A stretch of 34,863 nucleotides of DNA from CAZDHT01 sp964505325 (GTDB lineage Bacteria > Planctomycetota > PUPC01): positions 1 through 34,863 of the forward strand of contig CAZDHT010000023.1 in assembly GCA_964505325.1 (NCBI GenBank). The letters run 5' to 3'. Shown piece after piece: positions 7,452 through 16,288 of this stretch (position 1 is the first letter of the stretch; each line of letters opens with the position of its first letter). The notes below the pieces were generated by a model. It saw nothing but the letters and a program-made list of their open reading frames with translations. It did no database searches and had not been told where the DNA came from. Both the position numbers and the translations under genes were made by a program.

Positions 7452-8165
7452 ATGCTGCGCATCGACATCATCACCATACTTCCCGACGTGTTCGAGCCCT
7501 ATCTGTCGGAGGGCATGCTTCGGATCGCGCGGGAGAAAGGCCTGCTGGAGGTCCACGTCCACAACCTGAGAGATTACGCATCTGACAAGCACAAGAGCGT
7601 GGATGATCGCCCGTACGGCGGCGGGCCCGGGATGGTAATGATGCCCGCTCCGATCTTCGCAGCCGTAGAGGACATCGAAGGCAAGGCGGACGTCAGACCA
7701 CGGCTCTTGCTCATGACGCCCCAGGGCCGAACGTTCGACCAGCAGGTGGCGGCCGAACTCTCACGCGAGCAGCGGCTGATGCTCATCTCGGGCCGCTACG
7801 AAGGATTCGACGAACGCGTCCGGATCGGGCTCGGCGCGGAGGAGATCTCCATCGGGGATTACGTCCTCACCGGCGGCGAACTCCCCGCGATGGTGATTAT
7901 GGACGCGGTGGCACGCCTCCTGCCGGGCGTGCTCGGACACCACGACTCGGCGAAGTTCGATTCATTCTCGGTCAACGGGCGCCTCGACTACCCGCAATAC
8001 ACCCGCCCCGCCGAGCTCCGCGGAATGAAAGCCCCTGACGTTCTGCTGAGCGGCAACCATCAGGCCATCGCCGACTGGCGCCGCGAGCAAAGCCTGAACA
8101 GGACAAGAGAACGCCGACCTGATATACTACTTCGCAACCCCATTGCGGACAACACAAGGAGCTGA
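7452..8165 (+). CDS. trmD: tRNA (guanine-37-N1)-methyltransferase
   Basis: 237 aa. It methylates G37 next to the anticodon with SAM, which prevents +1 frameshifting. The protein has the SPOUT deep-trefoil-knot signature LISGRYEGFDERV, followed by EISIGDYVLTGGELPAM. The substrate region SVDDRPYGGGPGMVM is also present. The ATG at 7452 (MLRIDIITI) is preferred over the TTG immediately before it because it is the conserved start and is better spaced from the upstream GAGGA. The essential rimM gene is missing between rpsP and trmD. Confidence 0.96.
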   Translation: MLRIDIITILPDVFEPYLSEGMLRIAREKGLLEVHVHNLRDYASDKHKSVDDRPYGGGPGMVMMPAPIFAAVEDIEGKADVRPRLLLMTPQGRTFDQQVAAELSREQRLMLISGRYEGFDERVRIGLGAEEISIGDYVLTGGELPAMVIMDAVARLLPGVLGHHDSAKFDSFSVNGRLDYPQYTRPAELRGMKAPDVLLSGNHQAIADWRREQSLNRTRERRPDILLRNPIADNTRS

Positions 8166-8170
8166 CGACC

Positions 8171-8536
8171 ATGAAGCTGATCGACGACATCGAAAAGGAA
8201 CAGATGAAGAAGGAGATCCCGGCGTTTAGCGTCGGGGACACGGTGGAAGTGCGCGTCCAAATCAAGGAAGGCGAGCGCGAGCGAATTCACGCCTTCACCG
8301 GCATCGTGATATCGCGCAGGGGGCGGGCGGCGCACGAGATGTTCATCGTCCGGCGCATCGTCGCCGGCGAAGGCGTGGAGCGGACGTTTCCCGTGCATTC
8401 CCCGGCGGTCGTCGGGGTCAAGGTGGTCCGCCGCGGCGCGGTTCGCCGGGCGAAGCTTCACTACCTGCGAAAGCGCGTGGGCAAGGCGGCGCGGGTGAAG
8501 GAACGGCGCCCCACCAAGTCGCGGTCCGCGAAGTGA
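8171..8536 (+). CDS. rplS: Ribosomal protein bL19
   Basis: 121 aa. bL19 lies at the 30S-50S interface. Family landmarks are PAFSVGDTVEVRVQIKEG, RIHAFTGIVISRRG and the C-terminal basic segment RRAKLHYLRKRVGKAAR. The ATG at 8171 follows AAGGAGC. It starts 5 bp after trmD, as usual for this operon. The C-terminus is a short lysine/arginine-rich tail. Confidence 0.96.
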   Translation: MKLIDDIEKEQMKKEIPAFSVGDTVEVRVQIKEGERERIHAFTGIVISRRGRAAHEMFIVRRIVAGEGVERTFPVHSPAVVGVKVVRRGAVRRAKLHYLRKRVGKAARVKERRPTKSRSAK

Positions 8537-8540
8537 CACG

Positions 8541-8912
8541 GTGACAGCACGCCGAGACTCCAAAGCGCTGGGCGATGCCGCCGAACGCACCGCCGCCAAG
8601 TTCCTCAAGAAGCACGGCTACATCCTCCTGGCGCGAAACTTCTCGACAAGGGCCGGTGAGATTGATATCATAGCCGCCGACGGCGAGACGATCTGCTTCG
8701 TCGAGGTCAGGTCGCGCGGCAGCAGCGATTCCGTGCCACCGCACGCCACGGTGGGCCGCAGGAAGCAGGCCCGGCTGCGCGCCGCCGCATCCAACTACCT
8801 CGCCGTGAAGCGGCTGCACAACAGGTTGTGCCGGTTTGACGTCGTCTCGCTCGTACAGGCTCCCGACACGAGATCCGGCTGGAACATCGAACTGCTGCGT
8901 AACGCCTTTTGA
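8541..8912 (+). CDS. yraN: YraN/UPF0102 family putative endonuclease
   Basis: 123 aa. The family has a restriction-endonuclease-like fold. Conserved elements seen are LGDAAERTAAKFLKKHGY, then NFSTRAGEIDIIAADG and CFVEVRSR. These supply the acidic and basic residues of a PD-(D/E)XK-type site (E and D of GEIDII, E of VEVR). Its biological role is unresolved; a link to DNA processing is inferred from the fold. The start is GTG at 8541, four bases after rplS, so it is cotranscribed. Location after rplS is common, often next to rnhB, which is absent here. Confidence 0.88.
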   Translation: MTARRDSKALGDAAERTAAKFLKKHGYILLARNFSTRAGEIDIIAADGETICFVEVRSRGSSDSVPPHATVGRRKQARLRAAASNYLAVKRLHNRLCRFDVVSLVQAPDTRSGWNIELLRNAF

Positions 8913-8930
8913 CGGAGGCCCGTCCGGCCA

Positions 8931-9827
8931 ATGAATGCCGAGCCAGTCATTGAGACCCACGACCTGACCAAGGTCTACTCCGGCTTCATGAAGCCGGACG
9001 TGCTGGCGCTCGACCGGCTGACCATGCAGGTTGGCCGGGGCGAGGTGTTCGGCCTGCTCGGCCCCAACGGGTCCGGAAAAACCACCACCACCAAGCTCCT
9101 GCTCGGGCTGATCTTCCCGACGGCCGGCTCGGCCACCGTGCTGGGGGCTCCCGCCGGCGATATTGCGGCCAAGGCGAGGATCGGGTTCCTGCCCGAAGAG
9201 TCTTATCTGTACCGCTTTCTCAACGCGGAGGAGACGCTCGACTTCTACGGCCGGATCTTCAGCATTCCGCGCGAGAAACGCCGCCGCCGGGTGGGCGAAC
9301 TGATCGACTTGGTCGGCCTTCAGCACGCAAGAAAACGGGCCCTCCGCGGATACTCGAAAGGCATGTCGCGGCGCATCGGCATCGCACAGGCGCTGATCAA
9401 CGACCCGGAATTGATCTTCCTGGACGAGCCGACCTCCGGGCTGGACCCCATCGGCCGCCAGGAGGTCAAGGAGCTCATCCTGCGCCTCAAGGGCCTTGGC
9501 AAGACCGTGATGTTGTGCACCCACCTGCTCCCGGACGTGCAGGACGTGTGCGACCGCGTCGCCATCCTGAACAACGGCCGCCTTTGCGAGCAGGGCTCAC
9601 TGGACGAACTCCTGATGCTCAAAGAGAGAACCGAGTTGACCGTGGACGGCTTGACGGAGAAACAGCAGGAACGGCTCAGGAAGCTCCTGACCGACATGGG
9701 GCATGACGAGGTCAGAATGATCCATCCTTACGACACGCTCAGCTCGCTCTTCATGAGAATCATCGAGAGCGAACGGCAACGTGTCGAAACCGCCAAACAG
9801 CAGCCGGAACATGTCTCAAAGCAGTAA
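8931..9827 (+). CDS. ABC transporter ATP-binding protein (ABC-2/exporter type)
   Basis: 298 aa. It hydrolyses ATP to drive the adjacent membrane subunit. The Walker A motif is GPNGSGKTTTTK. The Q-loop region LPEESYLYRFLNAEETLDFYG, a signature YSKGMSRRIG, Walker B LIFLDEPTSGLDP and the switch histidine in LCTHLL follow in order. The last 90 residues form a DUF4162-like regulatory extension, typical of drug and Na+ exporter ATPases (CcmA-like). The ATG at 8931 is 18 bp after yraN and the gene overlaps the permease gene. The cargo is unknown; it may be a lipid, polysaccharide or peptide. Confidence 0.93.
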   Translation: MNAEPVIETHDLTKVYSGFMKPDVLALDRLTMQVGRGEVFGLLGPNGSGKTTTTKLLLGLIFPTAGSATVLGAPAGDIAAKARIGFLPEESYLYRFLNAEETLDFYGRIFSIPREKRRRRVGELIDLVGLQHARKRALRGYSKGMSRRIGIAQALINDPELIFLDEPTSGLDPIGRQEVKELILRLKGLGKTVMLCTHLLPDVQDVCDRVAILNNGRLCEQGSLDELLMLKERTELTVDGLTEKQQERLRKLLTDMGHDEVRMIHPYDTLSSLFMRIIESERQRVETAKQQPEHVSKQ

Positions 9828-11751
9828 GCTCAGAGCGTCGAACCGGCTGATCTCAGATGTCCGCCTTTCGCTGCGTCGCGCCGCCTCGCACAAGGGCGTC
9901 CAGCGCATCGCCGCGCTCACCACGCTCACCATCCGCGAAGCCCTGCGCAGCCGCGTGCTCCTGGGCATGACCCTCCTGATGTGCCTGTTCGGGGCGGCGT
10001 CGCTGTTCTGGCCGGCCGATCTGGACCGGGAGCGCGTGATCCTGGTCCAGCGCCTCTGCTACCTGACGCTCACGTTCTTCGGGGTCATCGCGGCCGCATT
10101 CCTGGGCGGCTCGGCGCTGCCAAGAGAGATCTCCAGCAAGCGCATCTACTCCGTTGCCACCAAGCCCGTCAGCCGGCTAGAAATGCTGCTGGGAAAATCC
10201 CTCGGCCTCATCGGAGTGATGTGCCTCTTCCTGATCCTGGGCGGGATGGTGACATTCATCGTCACCCACATAGCCAGCGCCCGCAAGACATATCAGGGCG
10301 GCTCCTACACCCTCGAAGTGATCGCTCCGTCGGCCCAGATTCGCCCTGATGACGAAGGCAAGCCGGTCCCCGTGGAGAAGGGCGAAACGCTGGCCGCCGA
10401 TGGGGAGCGCGGACACAGCTACGACGTAACGATCGCCCGGCGGGACACCACCATTGTGGGCACCATTCCGAAGGCCGCCGTGAAACTGCACGAACGCTCG
10501 CTCAAGCTCCAGCGGGTCGCCGGCGCGGAAGAAGTGTCCTCCCGTTGCACCGGCAGGAGTGTGGTCTCCCGCAACGAACTGCTTCTGACAGCAACCGAGG
10601 TGGCCCGGAACGACGTGTGGTGGTTCGACGTGGCCGAACTGGACCTGCCCCGGAGCGGCCGGGACACCGACGTCCGGCTGCGCTTCTGGGGACTGCGCCA
10701 CGAACCCATCCGCGGCAACCGAGCGCAGCGCGAGAGGCCGCACGTCGAATTCCTGTTCCAAGACCCGGCCACGCAGGAGGAGGTTCGCAAAGAAATCGAT
10801 TTCTCGCTGCAAGAACCCAAAACCCCGTCCCTGTCGGGGAGTTCGCGGCCAGCCGACCAGTACGAAGCCGTGTTCACCCTGCCTCACAGCCTGTTTGCGG
10901 GCGGGAAGTTCACCGCCAGGATCGTGGACTACACCCCGAAGTACCCGGCGAGAGGCCGGATCTTCTACAGCCGGACCAAGTCGCCGACCTGGCGCATCAG
11001 CCGGTTCGACACCGGCGGACTCCCCCGCGGGGCCCAGACCATCCAGATCCGGTTTCTCGTCCACTACACCAAGGGACTCGACCTCATCGACCACACCCAG
11101 GTAACCGCCGAGATCCGAAACCCGGCAACGGGCAAATCGCAGCAGTTCCCCCTGCATCTCCGCGACCGGACCACCTCGTACCTCCATTTCCCGCGCCACC
11201 TCGTCGACGCACGTCAGGGGGTCGAACTGACCATCAGCGGCCTCCGCCGGTACCATTCGATCGGCCACTACAGCAAAGAGAGCCCGGTGTACCTGCTCCT
11301 CGCCCCAGGCTCGTTCTGGGCCAGCACCGCCCGCTCGCTGTTCCTCATCCTGCTGTACCTCAGCCTGTTCACGGTACTGGCGGTCGCCGCCTCGACGTTC
11401 CTCTCGCCGCCGGTCGCAATCCTGCTGACTCTGACGGTTGTCCTTGCGGGCCTGGTCAAGGACTTTCTGCTCCAGACCCGCACCCCTGCCGAACTGGAAA
11501 GCCCCGCCCTGCTCGCCCGGCAAATGGGGACCGTGCTGGAGCAACTGGGCGTGTGGGTGAAGTACTTCCTCATCAAGCTGTTGACCCTCCTGGGGCCGGG
11601 ATTCGAGCCGTTCAGCTCCACGGCCTTCGTCAGGCGGGGCTGGGCGGTCCCGTGGTCGGCGGTCTACGGCGCGACGTTCTACGCGCTGCTGTACATGCTG
11701 GTGTGCTTCTCGTTCGGATTCCTGTTGTTCAGGTCGAGGGAGTTCGAATGA
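9811..11751 (+). CDS. ABC-2 family transporter permease with large extracytoplasmic domain
   Basis: 646 aa from the ATG at 9811, which overlaps the ATPase gene by 17 bp; a GTG at 9781 would add 10 residues. Hydrophobic segments lie near residues 49-67, 79-100 and 131-155, with two or three more in the last 140 residues (for example LFLILLYLSLFTVLAVAAS). Between them is about 340 residues of soluble sequence, rich in beta-strand patterns (LYFHFPRHL-like, TISGLRRYHS), that should face outside the membrane. The motif EISSKRIYSVATKPVSR before TM3 is the amphipathic coupling segment typical of ABC-2 permeases. Such a large insert is unusual for simple drug exporters and may handle the cargo or bind a partner. 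Confidence 0.85.
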   Translation: MSQSSKLRASNRLISDVRLSLRRAASHKGVQRIAALTTLTIREALRSRVLLGMTLLMCLFGAASLFWPADLDRERVILVQRLCYLTLTFFGVIAAAFLGGSALPREISSKRIYSVATKPVSRLEMLLGKSLGLIGVMCLFLILGGMVTFIVTHIASARKTYQGGSYTLEVIAPSAQIRPDDEGKPVPVEKGETLAADGERGHSYDVTIARRDTTIVGTIPKAAVKLHERSLKLQRVAGAEEVSSRCTGRSVVSRNELLLTATEVARNDVWWFDVAELDLPRSGRDTDVRLRFWGLRHEPIRGNRAQRERPHVEFLFQDPATQEEVRKEIDFSLQEPKTPSLSGSSRPADQYEAVFTLPHSLFAGGKFTARIVDYTPKYPARGRIFYSRTKSPTWRISRFDTGGLPRGAQTIQIRFLVHYTKGLDLIDHTQVTAEIRNPATGKSQQFPLHLRDRTTSYLHFPRHLVDARQGVELTISGLRRYHSIGHYSKESPVYLLLAPGSFWASTARSLFLILLYLSLFTVLAVAASTFLSPPVAILLTLTVVLAGLVKDFLLQTRTPAELESPALLARQMGTVLEQLGVWVKYFLIKLLTLLGPGFEPFSSTAFVRRGWAVPWSAVYGATFYALLYMLVCFSFGFLLFRSREFE

Positions 11752-13661
11752 CCCGAGCCTCGAAGCACTGGTTGGCGATCGTGATCCTCGCCCTGGTCTG
11801 CCTGGTCCCCCGCTACGGCGTGCTGGCGCTGTTGCAGGGCGAGATCGACCGCTCGCGGGCCGGCCTGCTCGACAGCCCCAACGTGACCCCCGAGCAGCGG
11901 CTGGTCGAGCTGGGCACCACTGTAATGCTGGGGAGCTTCCGGACCGCCCTCGTATCGTTTCTGTGGTACCGCGCCGATCAACTGAAGCAGCAGCGCGAAC
12001 ACATCGAGTTGGAAGGCGTCATCCGGTTCATTGCCAAGGTGCAGCCCACCGACATCGAGGCCTATTGCTTCCAGGTATGGAACATGGGCTACAACGTCCA
12101 GTATGATGCGAGTAACGTGGTCGAGGCGTGGAAATGGATCAAGCGGGCCATCGACTTCGGCAAGGAGGGCGTCGACCGCAACCCAAACCATCCCAAGATC
12201 TGGCGCCTCTACTTCGAGTTGGGCCAGATGTACTTCCACCGCTGCGCCACGGCCGTGGGCGCCCGAACGGCCTATTTCAGGAAGAAGGTTGAGGAAGAAG
12301 AAGGCCGGAGCCCATTTGATGTGGCTGCGTATTGGTTCGAAAGGGCCTGGAAAGCCGGCATTCGCCCGGACGCCAGGAGGCCGAACGTCCACTGGCTCGC
12401 CATGTGGGCGCACACGTACGCTCGCATGGCAATGGAGGCAGAAGAGGCCGGCGACGTGGACGAAATGATCCGCGACCGCAACCGGGCGATCGAGATTCAC
12501 GAACTCATCATGAACTACGCGGTGGACGGCAAGAAGAGATTCCCCGAATACGAGAAGGCCGGCAAAGACGCCGTGGCGAGACTCCGCCGGTTCATCGACC
12601 TCCATCAGGCCCGAAGGCAGGCCGATCAGTTCCAGGCGGAGGGCAGGCTGGACGACGAGCGCCGCCTCCGCGTCCGCGTCGCACGAGAATGGCGCAACAC
12701 CATCGAGAAGGATCCGACCGGCCGGGAGGCGGGACGGAACGTCGGCCGTGCCGCCGATGAGCTGGAATCCCTCCTCGCCCGCGTGAGTGACACGAAGACC
12801 CAGGGCCAGCTCAGATACGAGATCCTGGAGACGCGTTACAGCGCCGCCCACCCGCAGCGAAGGTCCAAAGAAGCCGTCGATAAGCTCGAAGCCGCCGTAG
12901 CGGCCCAGGACCAGCGGCTTGCAGCGATGCGGAGCCCGCAGCAGCTTGTCCGAAGCAAGGGGAACGTCCGGCGGAACGCGCGCATCTGGCACCGCATCGT
13001 GTCCAACCTGTCGAGCGACCGGAACCGCGCGCAGAAGGCGCTCGAAGCTCTTACCCGCTACGACTCTATCCTGGGGCTGCTGGCGCCCGACGAACGAAGG
13101 ACAGCAGGCAAAGAGCTCTGGGAGTACTGGCTCGCCCTCATCAACCTGACCGACATCGACGCGCCACTGGCCAGGCGGCGCGTGACCGAAGTGGCGACCG
13201 CGGCGGAGAAGGACCTGCTGCTGCGGTGCCAGGCCGTCGTGGGATTGTTCAACGAATTGGGGCCGCTCCCGCCAGGCGTCAAGCCCTCGGCGAAGCAGGC
13301 TCGGATCCTCTCGCAAGTCTTCGGCCACACCACCGTGGCGCACGGCTCGGCAGACACGGCCGTCCCTTCCTGGGCGGCGCTCCTCAGGAAGGAGGAGTTC
13401 TACCGGACCGCCGCTCAGATGGCGGAACAACACCTGCGGGCGATTGCAGAGGCCCTCGAAACGGTGGTAGACGCCGCGGAACACACGTTCGGAGAAGTGG
13501 ACGAAGTTCGAGAGAAGTGGGACCCGCGCGGTTTCGGGCCTCGGGCCCGCGGGATCTGGCGGCTCCTGCACGAGTACAACCCGCGCAATCTCCTGTACAA
13601 GGAGAAATCGCGTCGGCCCGTCAGAAAGAGGCGCCCCCGTCCCCGCGCACACGAACATTAG
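11748..13661 (+). CDS. Membrane-anchored TPR-like protein of the ABC operon
   Basis: 637 aa. The ATG at 11748 shares ATGA with the permease stop, so translation is probably coupled. One N-terminal hydrophobic segment (about residues 8-28, LAIVILALVCLVPRYGVLALL) suggests a membrane anchor or uncleaved signal. The rest is helical and rich in Ala, Arg and Glu. Tetratricopeptide-like stretches recur (YFELGQMYFHRCATAV, AAYWFERAWKAGIRP, WAHTYARMAMEAEEAGD), and a charged, possibly coiled region spans roughly 260-400. No enzyme motif is visible. From the overlap it is likely a partner or scaffold of the exporter, but the function is unknown. Confidence 0.75.
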   Translation: MTRASKHWLAIVILALVCLVPRYGVLALLQGEIDRSRAGLLDSPNVTPEQRLVELGTTVMLGSFRTALVSFLWYRADQLKQQREHIELEGVIRFIAKVQPTDIEAYCFQVWNMGYNVQYDASNVVEAWKWIKRAIDFGKEGVDRNPNHPKIWRLYFELGQMYFHRCATAVGARTAYFRKKVEEEEGRSPFDVAAYWFERAWKAGIRPDARRPNVHWLAMWAHTYARMAMEAEEAGDVDEMIRDRNRAIEIHELIMNYAVDGKKRFPEYEKAGKDAVARLRRFIDLHQARRQADQFQAEGRLDDERRLRVRVAREWRNTIEKDPTGREAGRNVGRAADELESLLARVSDTKTQGQLRYEILETRYSAAHPQRRSKEAVDKLEAAVAAQDQRLAAMRSPQQLVRSKGNVRRNARIWHRIVSNLSSDRNRAQKALEALTRYDSILGLLAPDERRTAGKELWEYWLALINLTDIDAPLARRRVTEVATAAEKDLLLRCQAVVGLFNELGPLPPGVKPSAKQARILSQVFGHTTVAHGSADTAVPSWAALLRKEEFYRTAAQMAEQHLRAIAEALETVVDAAEHTFGEVDEVREKWDPRGFGPRARGIWRLLHEYNPRNLLYKEKSRRPVRKRRPRPRAHEH

Positions 13662-13733
13662 GAAAGCTCATGACGCTCGCTTATGTCGGACCAGTCTGGT
13701 CGCCCCCCCGCTTGTAGAGGAGGAACACCGAGG

Positions 13734-16091
13734 ATGATCACACGGAAACGCTTGGCAATCATGCTGGTGTGTTTGTGCGTTTGCATGTTCGCGGCCGCGG
13801 CCTTCGCCTCGGACGCCACCGCGCCTCCGGCAGAAGGCCAGGCCGGACCCGTCGGACAGGCCCGGGCATGGCTGCTGTGGGCGCTCGCCCCCATTGGAGC
13901 GGCTCTCTCGCTGTATTTCGCGTTCACCTTCTACAAGTACATCATGCGGCAGGACGAAGGCACGGACACCATGCGCGAGATCGCCGCCCACGTCCGCGAC
14001 GGCGCCAACGCATACCTCAGTCAGCAATACAAAGTGGTCGGCATCGTCGTCGCCGTCCTCTTCGTCATCTTCCTCGGCATGGCGTTCCTGCTGGACACCC
14101 AGAGCCGGTGGATGCCGTTTGCGTTCCTCGCCGGCGCCATCTTCTCGGGCCTGTGCGGGTTCCTTGGAATGCGCACGGCCACCCGAGCCAGCGCCCGAAC
14201 CGCCAACGCCGCACGGACCAGCCTGAACGGCGCTCTGCAAGTCTCCTTCCGCGCCGGTTCCGTCATGGGCCTCGTGGTTGTGGGGTTCGCCCTGCTCAAC
14301 ATCTCCGCCTGGTTCCTGCTTCTCTATCTCATCGGCGTCAATTCGATGGGCATGACCCTCAGCGCGATGGCCGTCGCTCTTCTCTCGTCCGGCATGGGCG
14401 CCAGCACCCAGGCCCTCTTCGCCCGCGTGGGCGGCGGGATCTTCACCAAGGCCGCCGACGTCGGCGCCGACCTCGTCGGCAAAGTGGAGGCCGGTATCCC
14501 CGAAGACGATCCGCGGAATCCCGCGACCATCGCGGACAATGTCGGCGACAACGTGGGCGACGTCGCCGGGATGGGAGCCGATCTGTTCGAGTCGTACGCC
14601 AACTCGATCCTCGCCGCGGGGGTCCTGGGTGTCGCGGCGGCGGCGGCGCTGTTCGGCAGCAGCGGCATGGGCAACACGATCGCGTTCCGGCTTCTGGTGC
14701 TGCCGATGGTGCTCGCCGGCATCGGCTGCATCGCGTCTATCGTCGGGATCCACGCCGTCCGGACCCACGAGGACGCGACGCAGAAGACGCTCCTGAGGGC
14801 CCTCATGCGGGGCGAAATCGTCAGCGCCGTCCTCTTCGCCATCGGCTCGGGAGTGGCGACCTGGCTGATGTTCGCCGACATCTCGGAGCTGGCCTTCAAG
14901 CCGCTGGGCATTTGGATGTCGGTCCTGACCGGACTGCTGGCGGGCGTGATCATTGGCAAGGCCACCGAGTACTATACCTCCGCGGATTACGGGCCGACGC
15001 GGAGGCTGGCCGAGGAGTCCAAGACCGGCCCCGCCACCGTGATCATCGGCGGACTCGCCGGCGGCATGCTCTCGACCTGGCTTCCGGTCCTCACCGTCGT
15101 CGTCGCGATCATCGCCAGCTTCGGCTTCGCCGGCGGGTTCGGTGAAATCACCATCGGGCTGTACGGCATCGGCATCGCCGCCGTCGGAATGCTCTCGACG
15201 CTGGGAATGATGCTTTCGACCGACGCCTACGGGCCGATCGCGGACAACGCCGGCGGGAACGCCGAGATGTCCGGCCTCGGGCCCGAGGTACGCGAGCGGA
15301 CCGACGCACTCGACTCCCTCGGCAATACCACGGCCGCCACCGGCAAGGGCTTTGCGATCGGCTCGGCGGCGCTCACCGCGCTCGCGCTGATCGCGGCGCT
15401 GATGGAAGGAATCCGCGAGCCGCTCAAGAAGCTGCCCGAGGCCCTCGTGCCGGCCGGCCTCGACCCGGAGACCGCCTCGTTGACCGAGCTCGTTCACGCG
15501 TTCAACATCACGCTGATGAATCCGCGCGTCCTGGCGGGCATGTTCATCGGCGCGATGCTCACGTTCCTGTTCTGCTCGTTCACGATGAAGGCAGTCGGCC
15601 GCGCCGCCGCGTCGATGGTCGAGGAGGTCCGCCGCCAGTTCCGCGAGTTCGGAATCCTCGAGGGCAAGGGCCAACCGGACTACGCGGCGTGCGTGGCCAT
15701 CAGCACCAAGGGCGCCCAGCGGGCGATGATGTTCCCCTCCCTGCTCGCCATCGTGGCCCCGGTGCTCACCGGTCTGATCCTCGGCGTGGCCGGCCTGACC
15801 GGCATGCTGGCGAGCGCCCTCGCCACCGGCTTCGTGCTCGCCGTCATGATGGCAAACGCCGGCGGCGCGTGGGACAACGCCAAGAAGTACATCGAGACCG
15901 GCGCGCTGGGCGGCAAAGGCTCCGATTGCCACAAGGCGGCCGTGGTGGGCGATACCGTGGGCGATCCGTTCAAGGACACGTCCGGCCCGTCGCTCAACAT
16001 CCTCCTCAAGCTGATGTCGATGGTGGCGGTGGTGTTCGCCGGTGTCATCGTCAAGTACGCCCCCGTGATCGCCGGATGGCTGGGGATGTAA
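13734..16091 (+). CDS. hppA: Membrane-bound ion-translocating pyrophosphatase, K+-dependent type
   Basis: 785 aa. It hydrolyses PPi and pumps H+ and/or Na+ across the membrane through a 16-helix fold. The ATG at 13734 is chosen because a signal-like hydrophobic N-terminus follows directly and GAGG precedes it. The catalytic Asp cluster is DNVGDNVGD (from residue 268) after EAGIPEDDPRNPATIA. A second cluster is GDTVGDPFKDTSGPSLNIL near the C-terminus. The determinant region reads GNTTAATGKG (530-539): Ala where K+-independent enzymes have Lys, and Gly three residues on, so K+ stimulation is expected. H+ versus Na+ specificity cannot be settled by eye. It may recycle the PPi energy released by biosynthesis. 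Confidence 0.95.
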   Translation: MITRKRLAIMLVCLCVCMFAAAAFASDATAPPAEGQAGPVGQARAWLLWALAPIGAALSLYFAFTFYKYIMRQDEGTDTMREIAAHVRDGANAYLSQQYKVVGIVVAVLFVIFLGMAFLLDTQSRWMPFAFLAGAIFSGLCGFLGMRTATRASARTANAARTSLNGALQVSFRAGSVMGLVVVGFALLNISAWFLLLYLIGVNSMGMTLSAMAVALLSSGMGASTQALFARVGGGIFTKAADVGADLVGKVEAGIPEDDPRNPATIADNVGDNVGDVAGMGADLFESYANSILAAGVLGVAAAAALFGSSGMGNTIAFRLLVLPMVLAGIGCIASIVGIHAVRTHEDATQKTLLRALMRGEIVSAVLFAIGSGVATWLMFADISELAFKPLGIWMSVLTGLLAGVIIGKATEYYTSADYGPTRRLAEESKTGPATVIIGGLAGGMLSTWLPVLTVVVAIIASFGFAGGFGEITIGLYGIGIAAVGMLSTLGMMLSTDAYGPIADNAGGNAEMSGLGPEVRERTDALDSLGNTTAATGKGFAIGSAALTALALIAALMEGIREPLKKLPEALVPAGLDPETASLTELVHAFNITLMNPRVLAGMFIGAMLTFLFCSFTMKAVGRAAASMVEEVRRQFREFGILEGKGQPDYAACVAISTKGAQRAMMFPSLLAIVAPVLTGLILGVAGLTGMLASALATGFVLAVMMANAGGAWDNAKKYIETGALGGKGSDCHKAAVVGDTVGDPFKDTSGPSLNILLKLMSMVAVVFAGVIVKYAPVIAGWLGM

Positions 16092-16105
16092 CGCGGCCCA
16101 GGAAG

Positions 16106-16203
16106 GGAAACCGGGGACAGATAACCTTCTTTCGCCGGACAACGGACAAGCATTGCGCGGAACGGGTTGGCCCGGCGAAAAAAGTTATCTGTCCCCGCTT
16201 TCC
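16106..16203. repeat. Long inverted repeat between convergent hppA and valS
   Basis: The outer arms (GGAAA, one mismatch, then CGGGGACAGATAAC) are repeated in inverse orientation at the right end. A further complementary block TTCGCCGG/CCGGCGAA lies inside, and the central part is about 33 nt. The left arm is interrupted by C in its T-run while the right arm has an unbroken A6. The size and form resemble REP/RAYT-type or IS200-type repeats. It could also act as a terminator for either gene. Bases 16204-16288 after it hold nothing recognisable apart from a small ATGTC...GACAT dyad. Confidence 0.65.
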
Positions 16204-16288
16204 AAACTGATGTCCCACCTGAGACATTTGCGCCAGGTCCCCCCCGCGAAGGTTTCCGGTGTGATGCGGTCCTCGTGTGGTGCTCGTG

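Noticed and set aside
13662..13733. A promoter between the TPR gene and hppA
   Set aside because: Only weak -10-like TTATGT is visible and no suitable -35, so transcription from upstream is as likely.
16106..16203. A plain rho-independent terminator for hppA
   Set aside because: The stem is long and interrupted with a 33-nt centre and lacks a terminal U-tract after the stem in the hppA direction, so the repeat explanation is preferred; a terminator role stays possible.
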